From contig NC_063262.1 in NCBI RefSeq assembly GCF_019578655.1, positions 9,059,582 to 9,123,581 on the forward strand: DNA of 64,000 nucleotides. Direction: 5' to 3'. The stretch is from Ricinus communis (taxonomy: Eukaryota > Streptophyta > Magnoliopsida > Malpighiales > Euphorbiaceae). Below the pieces are notes generated by a model. The model was not told the DNA's origin, made no database searches, and saw only the letters and a list, made by a program, of their open reading frames with translations. The position numbers and the translations under genes are program-made. Of the stretch, positions 1 to 11,767 are shown in pieces (position 1 is the stretch's first letter; every line of letters starts with the position of its first letter).

Positions 1-399
1 GCTTATGTAACCCGTCCTCTGTTATTTATTTATTTAATTTCGCAAACTTGCAGTCAAAGAAGCATATGATCATGAAAGAGTAAAAAGATTGGTAAACACA
101 TAAAAGGTATAATTTATGTGTTCACTCATAGATACAGTTGTTCATTCAAGTTCTTATAAGTCAGGAACTATTATCACATGCACAATTCCACACCACGCAT
201 GCAGCACTAGGGCAACTTATCATTTCTCTTTCTTTAATATACATTTTTTTTTACAAGATATTAACAAGAAAGGGAACTGAAGAGAGAATCTCACTTCACA
301 CTTGCACATTTTTGCTGAATATACTGGATCACTACAAGGCTTGCTATAAACTTTCTTCAAAAAATGCTTATGCAACCAATTTCATTTACAGGTGACACT

Positions 400-1605
400 C
401 CTAGAGGATTGCTGTATGCGTGTCCCACTCCGGGAACACGGACATTGTGGGGATACATATGGGACGTGCCAGAAAAGTGTCCTTTGTTTCCTTTTTCTTT
501 TGCTGAGTGTGGAACACGTTGGGGACACGAGAAGTAGTAAACTTTGAAAACTTTGAAAACTTTGGAACAAATTTGAAAAACATGGAATACTTTTTAAAAT
601 AACTTAAAAATTAATTTATCAAATTATAAAAACATAATACATGAGTATTTTAAGAAAATCCTAGCACACTTGCTCTCACACTTATTTCAACAAAAAGAAA
701 TCCCTCGCTCTACCTCTCTATCTCTTTGATATATTCCTTACTTTCTACCTCAAATCTTTTCTACAACTTGTTGAGATTGAGTCACTGGATGGTGCAGAGA
801 TTCTTGAGATTGCCAATCTATCACTTGATGAACCAGGATTTAAGTATTATTTGTAGATGAAGTGTGTGAAGATGAAGAATTGAAAATGTTTAAATTGTAG
901 TTTAATTTTGGCCTAATTACTAATTAAATCCTGAGCTTTACACTTTCAATAATTTTATCCAATTGTTTCAAAATTTTAAAACAAATACCTATGCTTTTAA
1001 TTTATTTTTAAAAACACTTTTTGGCAACAATTTCTAAAAATTTACAATGAGAAAAATGATGGGACAAGTCAATTTTAGTTACTAACATAAGAGTTAGTGA
1101 GTCAATAAAAAATTTATTACGTTTAAATGTAAAATGTGTGAAATAATACACATATATGAGACTTTTAATGATTATATTGTTAAGCCTAGGAAAAATTATT
1201 TTTGATGATTTATAATTGTAATTCTTTTAGTAAACACAGTCGACTTCCTACATTATTTTTCTAACTGTGAAATTTCAAAATTTATCATCGAAAAATATTT
1301 TTGAAACAAATTTAAAAAAATGGGTATTCTTTTTTAAATTTTGAAACAATTGGATAAAAATGTTAAAAAGTATAAAATTCATAATTTAATTTGTAATTAG
1401 ATCTTGAATTTTTATGAATGTTATTTATATATAAATTTGCATTATGGTTATTATCATTTTTTATATAAATACATACATATATATATATATAATATGTTGT
1501 GTTCCGCCATATCCGCGTCATACTTTTTAGAAAATCCCGTGTCCCGTGTCCCGTGTCCGTGTCCGTGTCCCGTGTCCGTGTGCATGTTCGTACTTCATAT
1601 GTAAC
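400..1605. mobile_element. possible non-autonomous DNA transposon in a SAMC intron
   Basis: All of 1-1695 lies in the intron after SAMC exon 9. Within it, two GC-rich blocks stand out from AT-rich DNA: 418-545, with variants of GTGTCC and GGGACAC, and 1510-1600, with about nine tandem variants of CCGTGTCC. They face each other as inverted repeats and enclose AT-rich DNA without coding potential. This resembles the ends of short plant TIR elements. I could not define exact termini or a target-site duplication, so the limits are approximate. Bases 1-400 hold nothing I recognise. Confidence 0.4.
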
Positions 1606-1695
1606 AGGTCTTAGAATATCTGAACAATTTAGAAACTGAAGGAGGGTTCATGATATGACCAACTCCTTGTGTGAAGAGACAAGATGCCATATTAC

Positions 1696-4600
1696 CAGCG
1701 AACGCGCCAATGACAGCATTTTCTGGATCATTCAATTCTCTCCTTGCCTGTCAAATACAAGTAACAAAGAAAGGTAAATATTAATAAGACTATGCTTGCT
1801 TTTCTGCTACACTTTGCTGACCAGTTAAAGCATTATAGCATCCATCTGTCCTAATCTAAGAAAGATAGTGGTCGCTTACCAGCTAAAACCTATATGAATG
1901 ACTAGATATTTCCAACAGTCACCTCTACAGTAATTCTTGCAGGCATGCTAGTAAAATGAAAAATAACATATATGATAAGTTTACATTTATGAATTTAGAT
2001 TAAAAATTTGAATTTCTGATATTAGATTCTGAGTCAAGGATTCCAAATAACATATATTTGGTTGTTTCAAATCCTGATTAATTGCCTTCCAAATTCATCG
2101 TGGTTGATTCAAATACAAATCCATATGAAGGTTTAAATGTTCCAAACCAGGTATTTGATTCACATCCAAATCCAAGGTCTGTATCTAAGCTCAAGAGAAT
2201 ACAAATGTCATAATTTGTCATATTCAGGAATTAAATCCAAAGAAATTAAACAAATAATAACTTATTCCGTACAAATATAGCACAGTTATCATTATGCAGT
2301 AAAGTCACTATGAGTAACAGATGCATTAAAATGATTAATTTCTATTGACCACAGTATCGAACAGGAAATATCTGAATACAGTATACAAGGGAATAAAAGA
2401 AAGAGAAGAATGCTTCTTTATACAATTGACTAACATCTACTTCAAGGTTTGAGTAAACGGTGTCAATACACACAAAGAAAAAGGCAGAAAAGAACATCGA
2501 ATCCTTCACCCATAACTTTCAAATGATATTAGGGATACCAAACAACAAAGCAGGAGTGAAAATCAACATTTCTCCTTTTGCTTTTGGAGACTAAGGAGTA
2601 CGTGCAGATGCAAAGTGAATTCACAAGACTGCATTTTGAAATTCTATCATTGACTAATTTTCAAGTTCAAGAGGGCCACCCATGCCTTATTTGAAATTTG
2701 CACAGTTCAATTAGGGGCTTGAAAATAAAAGATATTCAAGATATTGCAGATGAAAATCTATGAGCTCGGTATTAAAAGCAGAAAAGGATAAAAAGCATAT
2801 AAAAAGCATGCTGTAAGATGTAGGAATGGCAAAAATCTGTCAACTTATGCATGATGAGGAGCATACTGCTGCTTTATAACCTATCCGAAGTTGTTCGTAG
2901 ATACAAAACTGAATTGCATCAAATGGCAAATCCCGCAACAAAAATGACCCATATCCCTGCACTCAAACATAAAATAAGTCAGAAATAAAAAATATAGAGG
3001 AAAACACTTAATGGAGAGCAATGGCTAATGATATACTTGTAACAAAATTACAGCCATAAATAGTTATACAAAGAACAAAGGAAAAGAAATATTGTTAATC
3101 GCAAAGGAACTTTGCAATCTCTACTATGATTAGAAGAAAACTGAAAGTATAAATTGGCTGATTCAGAAGTCCATGATATCTTAGATTGTAATTATAAATA
3201 AAAAAATAAATCATCCTGTGTTTAAACTGAAGGACATTACACACCGCATACATCCCCTTGAAACCTTCCTTAGAGATGATGAGGCGAACAGCATCAGGGG
3301 CTGAAGTAAATTGCCCAGTCTGCATCCTTTGCTTGACAACCTGAGGATTGTTTAAAAATTCAAAATACATTACTATGAAATAATATCTCATAAAGCATGT
3401 CATGGTGTAAGAATGTAGAGGTGGAAAATTCACCTCCGTTGGAACACGAATGAGAGAAGCAGCAACCCCTCCAATGGCACCAGCAGTCTGCACAGAAGTC
3501 AGAAATCTTGTGTTACACAGCAAGAAAATGGTATCCATTAATACGGAAAAAAATTTATTAAAGACAACGTAAGCTCGTGGAACTAATTTAGCAGGATTAG
3601 CATATGAATTTATTTTAGTTAATGTCATGGAATAACCTCAGACTTTAGGCAACTAATATAATAGAGGATGTAACTCATGGAGAAGAAAATATAATGAGAC
3701 CTCATGTCGTTCTAATGACACAGAAAATATGGAGACAAAAAGGTTGTGCACCCATAATGTGTATGGAACTATAAACAACCTAACAAAATATACTTTTCTG
3801 AAAGGAAATCTTTGTAACGCAGCAGACTTTCATAAAACAGTTAACAAATAGGAATATCTACATCAAACTAACCCCACCAATCACATGCAGGAGCAAATAA
3901 CATTAAAATAGGAATTTCTAAGACAAGGAAAATCTTACTAGATGTGCTACAGCGCTAAGATTTTCTGGAAACATCTGCAACAATTTCTGCTTCGTAGGCT
4001 CATATACTCCAACAAATAATGCAGAAGCCCTATGCACGAAAAATCATTATCACTGACAAATAATGGGAGAAAAAGGAGAAATAACAGATTCACCACAAAA
4101 ACATTACATGGGCAGGCAAATGAGTAGAGACATGAGAGAGGCAGAAGCGTGAATATCATATTCGATAATGCCATAATATTCCAACCTAGTTCTATGAACC
4201 AAAATTATATAATTCATGGAAGTTGATAAATGCCAATATTAGGGACACGCCAATTTTGAGAACTCGAAAGCCTACTATTAAGTGCTTGAGATGTACAATT
4301 AATTCTCCAATGTGCATAAAATCAAAGGAAAAGCTTATAACATTTAAAGAGCTAATATAATATGATAAGATTATGGATGACCCTCAAACAAGAGAAAATT
4401 GACTGCAGAAGATACATACGGTAAGACACCAGCAAGATTTCCAGCCAATCCAGAGTAAAGACCCTTCAAAACTATTTTCCCACCACCATGAGCTGCTTAT
4501 ACAATAAATTCAATAATTATTTTCAGAATGTTAGCAAAAAATTTAGATGCCCTCTGCCTCATCCACATGCTAAAACAAGGTCAATGATTGGAAAAAAAAA

Positions 4601-5422
4601 GGGTAAATATACTAACAAAAGCAAATATATGTCGCTAGCAATGACAGAGTATGACCCATTAATAAACACAATCAAAGAAGCACTTAACAATAAAAATTTG
4701 ACAGTCTTCGATAACTAATATGATAAGATAAAGCCTTACATACAACAAAGAAAATGTAAAACTTAAGAAGAAAAAGGATGAAGCACTTCATATTTGACCT
4801 GCCTGCAGCCTTGTCTTTATTGTATCAATTGGATATAATGCTGTTTCAACAACAACACCAGCTGTACCTCCTGCTATAACTCCCTCTACAAAAAATTTCC
4901 AATTCCAGAAAAATTATACAAGTAGTGAAACTTATAACTTTATTTTCAAAATCAAGAACACCACATACCAAATAAATAAATAAATAGAAAACTTGATTAA
5001 CGAATCAATTTGGAGAAAACCCTTTTCACAGTTTGGTTCTAAGAGCCTATCCTCTGGCATTTAATTAACAAACAGTAGAAACAATCTCTAAATACGAAAA
5101 TTAAAGTTCCGTTCTTCCTTTAAAGATTTAAAAAAAATAAAGATTCAAGAGAAAAAGAAAAAACCAGCATACCAAATAAAGTTCGCAAAAAATCAAAAGG
5201 TTTATCGTCTTTCACACTCATTGAAGCAAAAGCCTTTCTTGTTTCAAGTTGAGATGAGCTTTGCACTTTCCTAACAGCTGTATCTGCAAAACCCATAAAA
5301 CAAAGATTATTTAGTAACTTAAAAGAATAATTAAAAAGAAAAAAAGAAAAAGAAAAAATGTGTATACCTGAAGGGAGCTTGGAGGAGGTTTTAGTATCAA
5401 TAGCTAAGGTAAAAGGGCCCAT
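1696..5422 (-). CDS. SAMC: S-adenosylmethionine carrier (mitochondrial carrier family), 3' part missing
   Basis: Nine exons can be joined in frame: 5422-5368, 5283-5173, 4886-4799, 4492-4420, 4029-3939, 3487-3434, 3340-3245, 2956-2867 and 1747-1696, about 236 codons, each bounded by GT..AG. The product has an N-terminal extension of about 50 residues (organelle targeting), then FDFLRTLFEGVIAGGTAG and the first carrier signature PIDTIKTRLQ. The second repeat carries RVPTEVVKQRMQTGQFTSAP. LLRDLPFDAIQFCIYEQL closes the visible part before RRELNDPENAVIGAFAG. These segments match plant SAMC proteins of about 325 residues as I remember them. Such proteins exchange S-adenosylmethionine for S-adenosylhomocysteine across plastid and mitochondrial inner membranes. 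The third carrier repeat (about 90 residues) is not found between 1 and 1695, so it should lie left of the window. No stop or frameshift is seen in the visible exons. The start at 5422 is ATG and begins MGPFTLAID, like known family members. Confidence 0.93.
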
Positions 5423-5620
5423 TAGATTAGAGGAGGGTGCAACTTAATTATGAATTGAAATTGTTAAAATTACCCAAAACAAGAACCAGAAATGAGTGTG
5501 TTTACTATTAAATAAGTGATTGAATGAGAGAAAGAGAACGAGAGCAGTTTTTGGTCTGGTGAAAAGTAGCAACGGGGATAACACAGAGAAGAACGTTGAG
5601 TTCAACTTGTGTTGCCCTTG

Positions 5621-5630
5621 TATTATATAG
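5621..5630 (-). promoter_or_regulatory. putative TATA box of the SAMC gene
   Basis: Read on the minus strand the sequence is CTATATAATA, about 200 bases upstream of the ATG at 5422. That would allow a leader of roughly 170 bases. It is the only good TATA-like match in the immediate upstream region; the transcription start was not determined. Confidence 0.5.
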
Positions 5631-5944
5631 ATTTATGGATCATGAAATTTGGGCCAATTTACCATGGTTAACGGACCTTTTTAAGGGAACTGTGTTCTGA
5701 TTCTTTTTTAAGAAACATGGAACTTTTTAAGGTAAAAATAAGAAGTGAATAATTATAATTTTGATTTCTCAATTTGTCAAAATTTGACAATTAAGTATCC
5801 GAGCTTTTATATCAAAATTGCCTCAACATGTTTCTAACATCTTATAACTCTTTATAATCATTTGACAACTCTTCACAATCGATTACATCTTCATCAGACT
5901 TCCTATCATTCAAAATAAAGCAATTTTTAGACTCAAAAAATCAT

Positions 5945-6328
5945 TCAAAATAAAATTTGATGTTGGAAAAGTGCTTTTCCAAACTCAATGTTTAAACTCA
6001 CTCTAAGCATGTCTATAACTGACAGGTCATACAACAATTTCAACTTATATACTAAAGATTTATAAGGAGTCCTAAAATGTAATATGTGTATATTCCTGTA
6101 ACCCATTATGTCATTTATAAATTTTTCAAACTCCAACTCAACCTCTATGTCTATATCATACATATCACCTTTAAAATAAATTATTTGTTCAACCCCTAAA
6201 TCATTAATAAAAATATCACCCCAATACAAACGAATAAAGTGCATGTTAAATTGAAAAACCAAAACACACACATTAACCCTAGAAAATGACAATAAAGAGG
6301 AAAAGATGAGAGAAAAAAAGAGCTTCAA
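5945..6328 (-). pseudogene. fragment of a Mutator-type transposase N-terminal domain
   Basis: An uninterrupted 127-codon frame contains RLYWGDIFIND, then DIDIEVELEFEKFINDIMGYRNI, then LRVSLN. The pattern 'gG.F... Y..G...D.D.D.L...e....vkelGY' is that of the N-terminal domain of plant MULE transposases, recalled from memory. No catalytic or zinc-finger part follows within the flanking bases, so this is a fragment or a small domesticated piece. It sits upstream of the SAMC promoter. The match is by eye and moderate. Bases 5640-5944 show no gene. Confidence 0.45.
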
Positions 6329-6930
6329 AAAACGACACTAGTTCCATAGAACGACATCTTTTCATTGAAAGATAATGAATAATTTAATTAATTTCACCAT
6401 AATTGACACTATAACAGCAAAATATGTATAAACAAATAAACTCTAAACCATTAGGCACAAAAGAATACCTTTTCATTTCACAAATGCTTCAAGATTTGAT
6501 TCAATGTAGTGTTTCTTTGGATTAGCTTTGGTCAAATCTTTAAATGTTAGTCTTAATTTCTAATCTCTAATTTCTAATGAAAGTGAAAGAACTAAATCCT
6601 TAATTTTTTCTTTTTTGAATCCTTTGGAATAGTATATACAAGAATTGCATAAGTTTTACAAGGGTTTTGTATAATTTCACTTACTTTTTTTCAACCTCGC
6701 ATAATAATTTTATAATGAAATAATCCATGTTAGTGCTTCTAATAAGTGACCTATAAAACAAACTCGTTTACTTCTTTTTCACAAGTTAACACACTCAATT
6801 CTTATTTTTAAAAGTTCAGACACCTAATTGTCAAATCTTGACAAGTTCAGACACCAAATTTGTAATTATTCCGTAATAAAAAAATCCTTACTATATCTAT
6901 TATATTAAATGGAAGAATTTTCTTTAAGGA
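6329..6930. other. intergenic, no gene seen
   Basis: AT-rich sequence with no convincing coding frame and no recognisable repeat. It ends at the LINE target-site duplication starting at 6931. Confidence 0.6.
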
Positions 6931-6944
6931 AAATGGAAGAATTA
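6931..6944. repeat. left target-site duplication of the LINE
   Basis: AAATGGAAGAATTA is repeated directly after the poly(A) tail at 23131-23143. A target-site duplication flanking a 5'-truncated, poly(A)-ended element is the hallmark of target-primed reverse transcription. The leading A residues merge with the tail, so the true length is 11-14 bases. Confidence 0.75.
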
Positions 6945-7672
6945 GGGATTTGGTTCTTTCACTTATGCAAGACTTTCCTATTTCTACTATGGGTGTGGGT
7001 ATATAGGACAATGCTTATAAGGAATGTGATAAGGTTATTAATGGCCATCTTGTTAGTATTTATGACCTTCAATTTAGGCCATTGATGAAGGGAGTAAATT
7101 CAACTAGTATATAAAGAAAAGAAAAAAGTGCAAGGCGAAGTGGAAGATAAGAGTTTTCACTTGAGAATGAGGCAGGTAAGCAAGGTAATACATCGGTATA
7201 AGATGATCAACAATCCATGCACCAACGTGTTCATGCAAGTGGTGATCGTGATGAATCTGATTCCACTCCTAATGTGACAATTATAGCTCATTCAGATGGA
7301 CAAGGCAACAACAAGGAAATATTGAAGGGAACTTACAAGAGATGATGATCTTTTTGGCTTGGTCTGCTGATGCTGAAGTTATTATGCCTAATCCGTTACA
7401 AAGGGTTAGGAGTAGAAGAAAATTTAAATGGGTTAAGACTGACAAAATAGAATAAATCCAAAGCTGAGTCTGGACTTATTTTTATTAGTGTCAGACTTAC
7501 TCCTCTTATTGAACAATTGAATGGACATGTAGGAGATAAGAGGCACATTGATAGAATAGTGGATGAGAAGGCGGAAGATGTTGAACCAATCAAAAAGTCT
7601 AGAAAAGTTGATGGCTCATTTGATAATATTTCTGAGGTTGAGGCTGCCCTACAGTACCACCTACCTCAATGA
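6945..7672 (+). pseudogene. LINE ORF1 (gag-like) remnant
   Basis: With several stops and frameshifts the reading gives a zinc-knuckle-like stretch (GVGI.DNAYKECDKVINGH) followed by YDLQFRPLMKG, which fits the CCHC region of plant LINE ORF1. A lysine-rich tail ends in SEVEAALQYHLPQ and a stop at about 7672. The N-terminal RNA-binding part is absent because the element is 5'-truncated. Confidence 0.6.
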
Positions 7673-7675
7673 GTT

Positions 7676-7740
7676 GCATATGCTGAAATGTTAGTAGGCT
7701 TAAAAACCCACGAGCATTCAAGGAGTTATAACGACTTGTG
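7676..7740 (+). pseudogene. LINE ORF2, first fragment (start of endonuclease)
   Basis: Soon after ORF1 the sequence reads as the start of a plant LINE endonuclease: a decayed 'kcW..RGL' followed by NPRAFKEL.RLV, with stops in place of conserved residues. The next expected residues (about ten, then a 'fl.ETK' motif) are not here. They are found at 13541-13580, after the gypsy DNA, which gives the position of the break. Confidence 0.65.
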
Positions 7741-9012
7741 TAAAGTATAAAACATATTCCATACTACATGTAAAGTACAAAACCATGATGCTAATTGTAG
7801 TCTAATCATTGATAGGGGTAGTTGTACTAATGTAGCAAGTGCTATGATGGCTGATAAACTTAAACTTCCAACTCTTAAGCACCCTAAGCCATACACCTTG
7901 CAATAGCTTAATGATCAAAGTGGAATTAGAGTTACTAAGCAAGTACGGATTGCATTTAGTGTAAAGAAGTAGCATGATGAGGTACTATGTGATATTGTTC
8001 CCATGCATGCATGTCATATGTTGCTAGGTAGACCATGGTTATAAGATAGATCTGTAATTCATAATGGTCTAACCAATGCTTACTCTCTTGTAATGGATGA
8101 AAAACCGTATGTTTTGGCACCATTGAGTTCTAAAGAAGTTTATGAATTACAAATAGTTGTAAAGGACCGAATGGAAGCATATGAGAAAGAAAAATAAAAG
8201 TGTGAGAGAGCACATGAAAAAGAGAAGGTGCACAAGCAAAAGGGGAGTTGTGTGGAAAATAATAAGGGGCGAGAGCAAAGATTGGTAAAAGGAGAGTTTA
8301 GTGAGGATTTGCGCAAGAATGTGAGCAAAAGAACGAGTAAGGCGCAAGAAAAAGGGGAGGCAAGTGAGAAAAAAGTGAGTTTCTTAGTTAGAAAGCGAGA
8401 CATGAGAAAGGCTTTGAGCGAAAATAGGCAAGTACTTGTACTTATGTACAAGGAAACTTTATTTAACACTAATGATCTTAACTCTTCTCTTCCTAGTATA
8501 TTTGTAAGTGTTTTGCAGGAGTTTGAAGATGTGTTTCCCGAGGAGTTACCTAGTGGGTTGCCACCACTAAAAGGGATAGAGCACCAAATTGACTTAGTGT
8601 CGGGGTCATCTATTCCAAATAGACCAGCTTATAGAGTCAATCCCGAGGAAACGAAAGAGTTACAACGCCAAGTTGTGGAACTACTAAGTAAAGGTTATAT
8701 TAGGGAAAGTCTTAGTCCATGTGTTGTTCCTATTTTGTTAGTCCCTAAGAAAGATAGGTCTTGGCGTATGTGTGTTGATTGTCATGCAATTAACAAGATT
8801 ACCATTAAATATCGTCATCCTATTTCTAGGTTAGATGATATGTTAGATGAATTGCATGGTAGTGTTATCTTTACTAAAATTGATTTGAGAAATGGCTATC
8901 ACCAAATTAGAATGAATATAGGTGATGAGTGGAAAACAACATTCAAAATGAAATTTGGTTTGTATGAGTAATTGGTCATGCCTTTTGGCTTAACTAACAC
9001 ACCAAGTACTTT
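7741..9012 (+). mobile_element. Ty3/gypsy fragment A (protease to reverse transcriptase)
   Basis: The fragment starts abruptly in the protease region (NIFHTTCKVQN, then LIIDRGSCTNVAS with the DxGS catalytic motif, and MLLGRPW at about 8015-8040). A lysine-rich linker and the start of reverse transcriptase follow: ELPSGLPPLKGIEHQIDL, RMCVDCHAINKITIKYRHP, FTKIDLRNGYHQIR, then VMPFGLTNTPSTFM near 9012. There is no gag, no LTR and no second half of the polymerase. Stops occur at about 7900, 7970, 8042, 8198 and 8970. The reverse transcriptase breaks off where the LTR-like DNA of element B begins, so B probably inserted into A. Confidence 0.8.
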
Positions 9013-9808
9013 TATGACCCAAAGTCAAGCAACATTACTCATGAGCCACCTGCTCTAGTCTTAGAAACTCTTGGGCTTTTTCCATTTGCTCATAAGCCTG
9101 AATTTGTTACTTGTCTTACTTGGGAGTTTACCTAAGCCCATGAAGCATGTGGTATGCAACAAGAAAGTAGGGTACACATCAAGGCCAAGTTTTATTATGT
9201 TATTTTATTATGCTTTGTTTTAGTTTGAATTTTATGCTTTTGTTTTAGTGTGCATTTTAATACTTTTGTTTTAGTTTGTTTGTAACTTATAAATAAAAAT
9301 ATTAAGAGTGAGGTGTGTAAATAGGTGAAAGAGTTCCTAAAACGGTCAGCTTTAAATGGAAGAATTAAAAGGCTGATTTAATTAAGGAAACTTTTCACAT
9401 AGTGGGGGTTATGGTGTGCAAACATTTTCATTGTTGTTTGAAGGCTGTTTAAAGCCAACTTTTGGTATTCTTTTCTTATTTGTAAGTTTCTTATATATAT
9501 AAGTTATGGAATGAGAAAAGGGGACAGTTGATTATCAAAGAAAAACATGTACTCTCTATTTTTTTAAGTTTATCTCAATCAAAGAGTCTTTCTTGTTACT
9601 TTGAGTTTGTCTTGAGTGATAAGATTTCGGTAGAACATTGAGTGAGTCTTATGTTCTTACCTAGTCTTCCAATAGTCTTGAGTTGGTCTTGGATTGTTGA
9701 TGCAAAATTTCAGTTTATGAATTCTTGAGTGAAATTAAGGGGTTCTTTTCAATCTACTCTAAATACCTTTACAAGTTTTATGTTGTGAGGTGTATTTGAC
9801 TTAGATCA
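9013..9808 (+). repeat. 5' LTR of gypsy element B (left limit inferred)
   Basis: The region between the end of element A's reverse transcriptase and the primer-binding site is non-coding and LTR-like. It starts TGACCCAAAG at 9013 and ends TTAGATCA, two bases before the primer-binding site. A TATATATAAG motif at about 9495 could be the LTR TATA box. The right limit is well placed; the left limit is an inference from the TG..CA rule, and no second LTR exists here to confirm it. Confidence 0.55.
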
Positions 9809-9810
9809 TC

Positions 9811-9822
9811 TGGTATCAAAGC
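9811..9822 (+). other. primer-binding site of gypsy element B
   Basis: TGGTATCAAAGC differs by one base from TGGTATCAGAGC, the usual plant retrotransposon site complementary to the 3' end of initiator tRNA-Met. It lies two bases after the inferred LTR end and about 250 bases before gag. Confidence 0.8.
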
Positions 9823-10076
9823 TTAGGAGAAGAAAATTTTCTTAACAATACGAAAAGCGGATCAAACCGGAGGGGCAGATTTGAATTGAAGATTACTCCC
9901 TCGTCCAAAAACCTTTTAAGGAGTTTTCTTTCTTCAAACAGGTTCTTTTCTTGTGAAATTTTCTGAATCTGTAAGCCTTGAGTCTTGAGGTCAATTTCTG
10001 TTTCTTTATTGGTTGCTTAAAAGATTTGGCAGAATCATCTCTTGTAGTTATAATTAATTAGCAAAATAGTGAAATC

Positions 10077-11025
10077 ATGGCTAGGGAGGAACTTGCTAGA
10101 ATGTTACAGATCATCACACAAATACTTGAGAATATGGAGAAATTTCAAGAGGAGAATGAGGAGTATAAAAAAAGGCAGGAGGTGAGGATGAATGCCATAG
10201 CTAATATGGCTTTACAAGTAACTAGAAAACTGAGTTTCCTTGAAAATGATGATAATAGTGAAACTTCTGGCCCTAAGCAGAATGATGATGATAGAGGCCT
10301 TAAGATTGATCTACCCGATTTTGATTGTGGTCATGATATAAGTGTTTCCTTGATTGGGTAAGGCAAATTGAAACCGTGTTTGAGTATAAAGGCTATGATG
10401 ATAGAAGGAGGTTTAAAATGGCTATTTTAAAACTCAAAAGTCTTATGGTCCTATGGTATGAAAATCTTAAGTCACAAAGAAGAAGGGAAGGGAAAGAGAA
10501 ACTTGATTCGTGGGAGAGACTAAAGAAAAAAATGAGAGACAAATGGGTGAGTAAAGAATATGAGCAAGAACAATACCTTAAGCTAACTCATCTTTCATAA
10601 GACAACATGAGTGTAGAGGAGTATGTGAAAGAATTTGAGAAATTATGTTTAATTTGTGATTTGCATAAGAAAAAAACCTTTAAAATCGCAAGATTTGTAA
10701 AGGGACTTTCTAAGGGGATTGGCAGAAAGGTAGAGGTTACTCACTACTCTACTTTTAATGATGTTTGTAAATTGGCCATGAAATACGAGATGCAATTGAA
10801 GGAAGAAAAGCCTAAGCCATCATTTGGCTTCAAGAATCCTTCGAGATTTAACTCTTCTTACACTAAGGGGAGTACTTTTCAACACAAACCATCATCCTCT
10901 AGTCCGAGTAAGTTTGACAAGGGGAAAGAAAAGGCTGTAGTTTCTTAAACTGAATATACTACAAGAAGAAAGTGTTTTAGATGTCATGGAAGGGGGCATA
11001 TTGCATTCAAATGCCCTAGCAAAAA
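10077..11025 (+). pseudogene. gag of gypsy element B
   Basis: The ATG at 10077 follows the primer-binding site. Frames 10077-10361, 10376-10600 and 10607-10948 are successive pieces of one capsid-type gag (LKSLMVLWYENLK, then MSVEEYVKEFEKLCLICDL), broken by shifts and stops. The nucleocapsid zinc knuckle follows at 10967-11020 as CFRCHGRGHIAFKCP, with the C-x2-C-x4-H-x4-C spacing intact. Confidence 0.8.
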
Positions 11026-11224
11026 TGTCTTGACCGCAACTCAATGTGCTCTAATGGATGAGGAAGAGAAACTCTATCACTTCATTGCGGATGAGGATGA
11101 ATATGATAACTTCAACGATGAGTATGATGAGGATATACCACCAGAAAGTGAGAGCAATATGATTGGAATTGTGAGGAAAATCTTGTATAGTGAGCCCAAG
11201 AGTGACTTAAGGTAAAGAAACAAT

Positions 11225-11767
11225 TTGTTTCATACTAGATTCAAGGTTGGAGAAAAGACTTGTAATGTTATAGTTGATGGTGGTGCCCAAATATATGTGA
11301 TCTCATCCGAAGCTGTGAGTAAGTTGAAGCTTCAAACCAGGGATCATAATAAGCAGTATAAGCTTAATTGGTTGAATGATGGAACCGGGGTTCAAGTCAA
11401 GAAGCAAGCGTTGGTTGCCTACTCCATAGGCGGGTTTGAAGATGAAAGATGGTGTGATATTCTTCCAATAGATGCGTGTCACTTACTTCTTAGGAGACCT
11501 TGGCAGTTTGACCATGATACGAAGCACAAAGGTAAATCAAATGTATATGTTGTAACTATCAAAGAAGGCAGAAAAGTTAGATTGTTGCCTTTACCTCCCA
11601 AAGTTGCTAAGAAAGGAAAAGAGAAAAGCAACTTTCTTGTAACTTGTAATGAATTTGAAAAAATAGTAGAAGAAATGAGGGGCGGGTATGCTTTGGTTGT
11701 AAGGGCCAAAGAAAAAAAGGATACTTATTGTGATAACTCATCATCCCTTAATGAGTTATTAGAATAG
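11225..11767 (+). pseudogene. aspartic protease region of gypsy element B
   Basis: The reading starts FHTRFKVGEKTCNVIVDGG. The catalytic triad region reads DGGAQIYVIS, where D-S/T-G-A is usual. ACHLLLRRPWQFD, the conserved C-terminal flap-side motif, lies at about 11480. The frame stays open to 11765 and leads into the reverse transcriptase. A stop at about 11215 separates it from gag. Confidence 0.75.

Noticed and set aside
138..395. Plus-strand 85-codon frame near the left edge
   Set aside because: It begins with TTG, has no recognisable motif and lies in a SAMC intron.
9353..9366. Third occurrence of AAATGGAAGAATTA, inside the gypsy LTR-like region
   Set aside because: It has no poly(A) tail or element end beside it; a 14-mer match is expected by chance in AT-rich DNA of this length.
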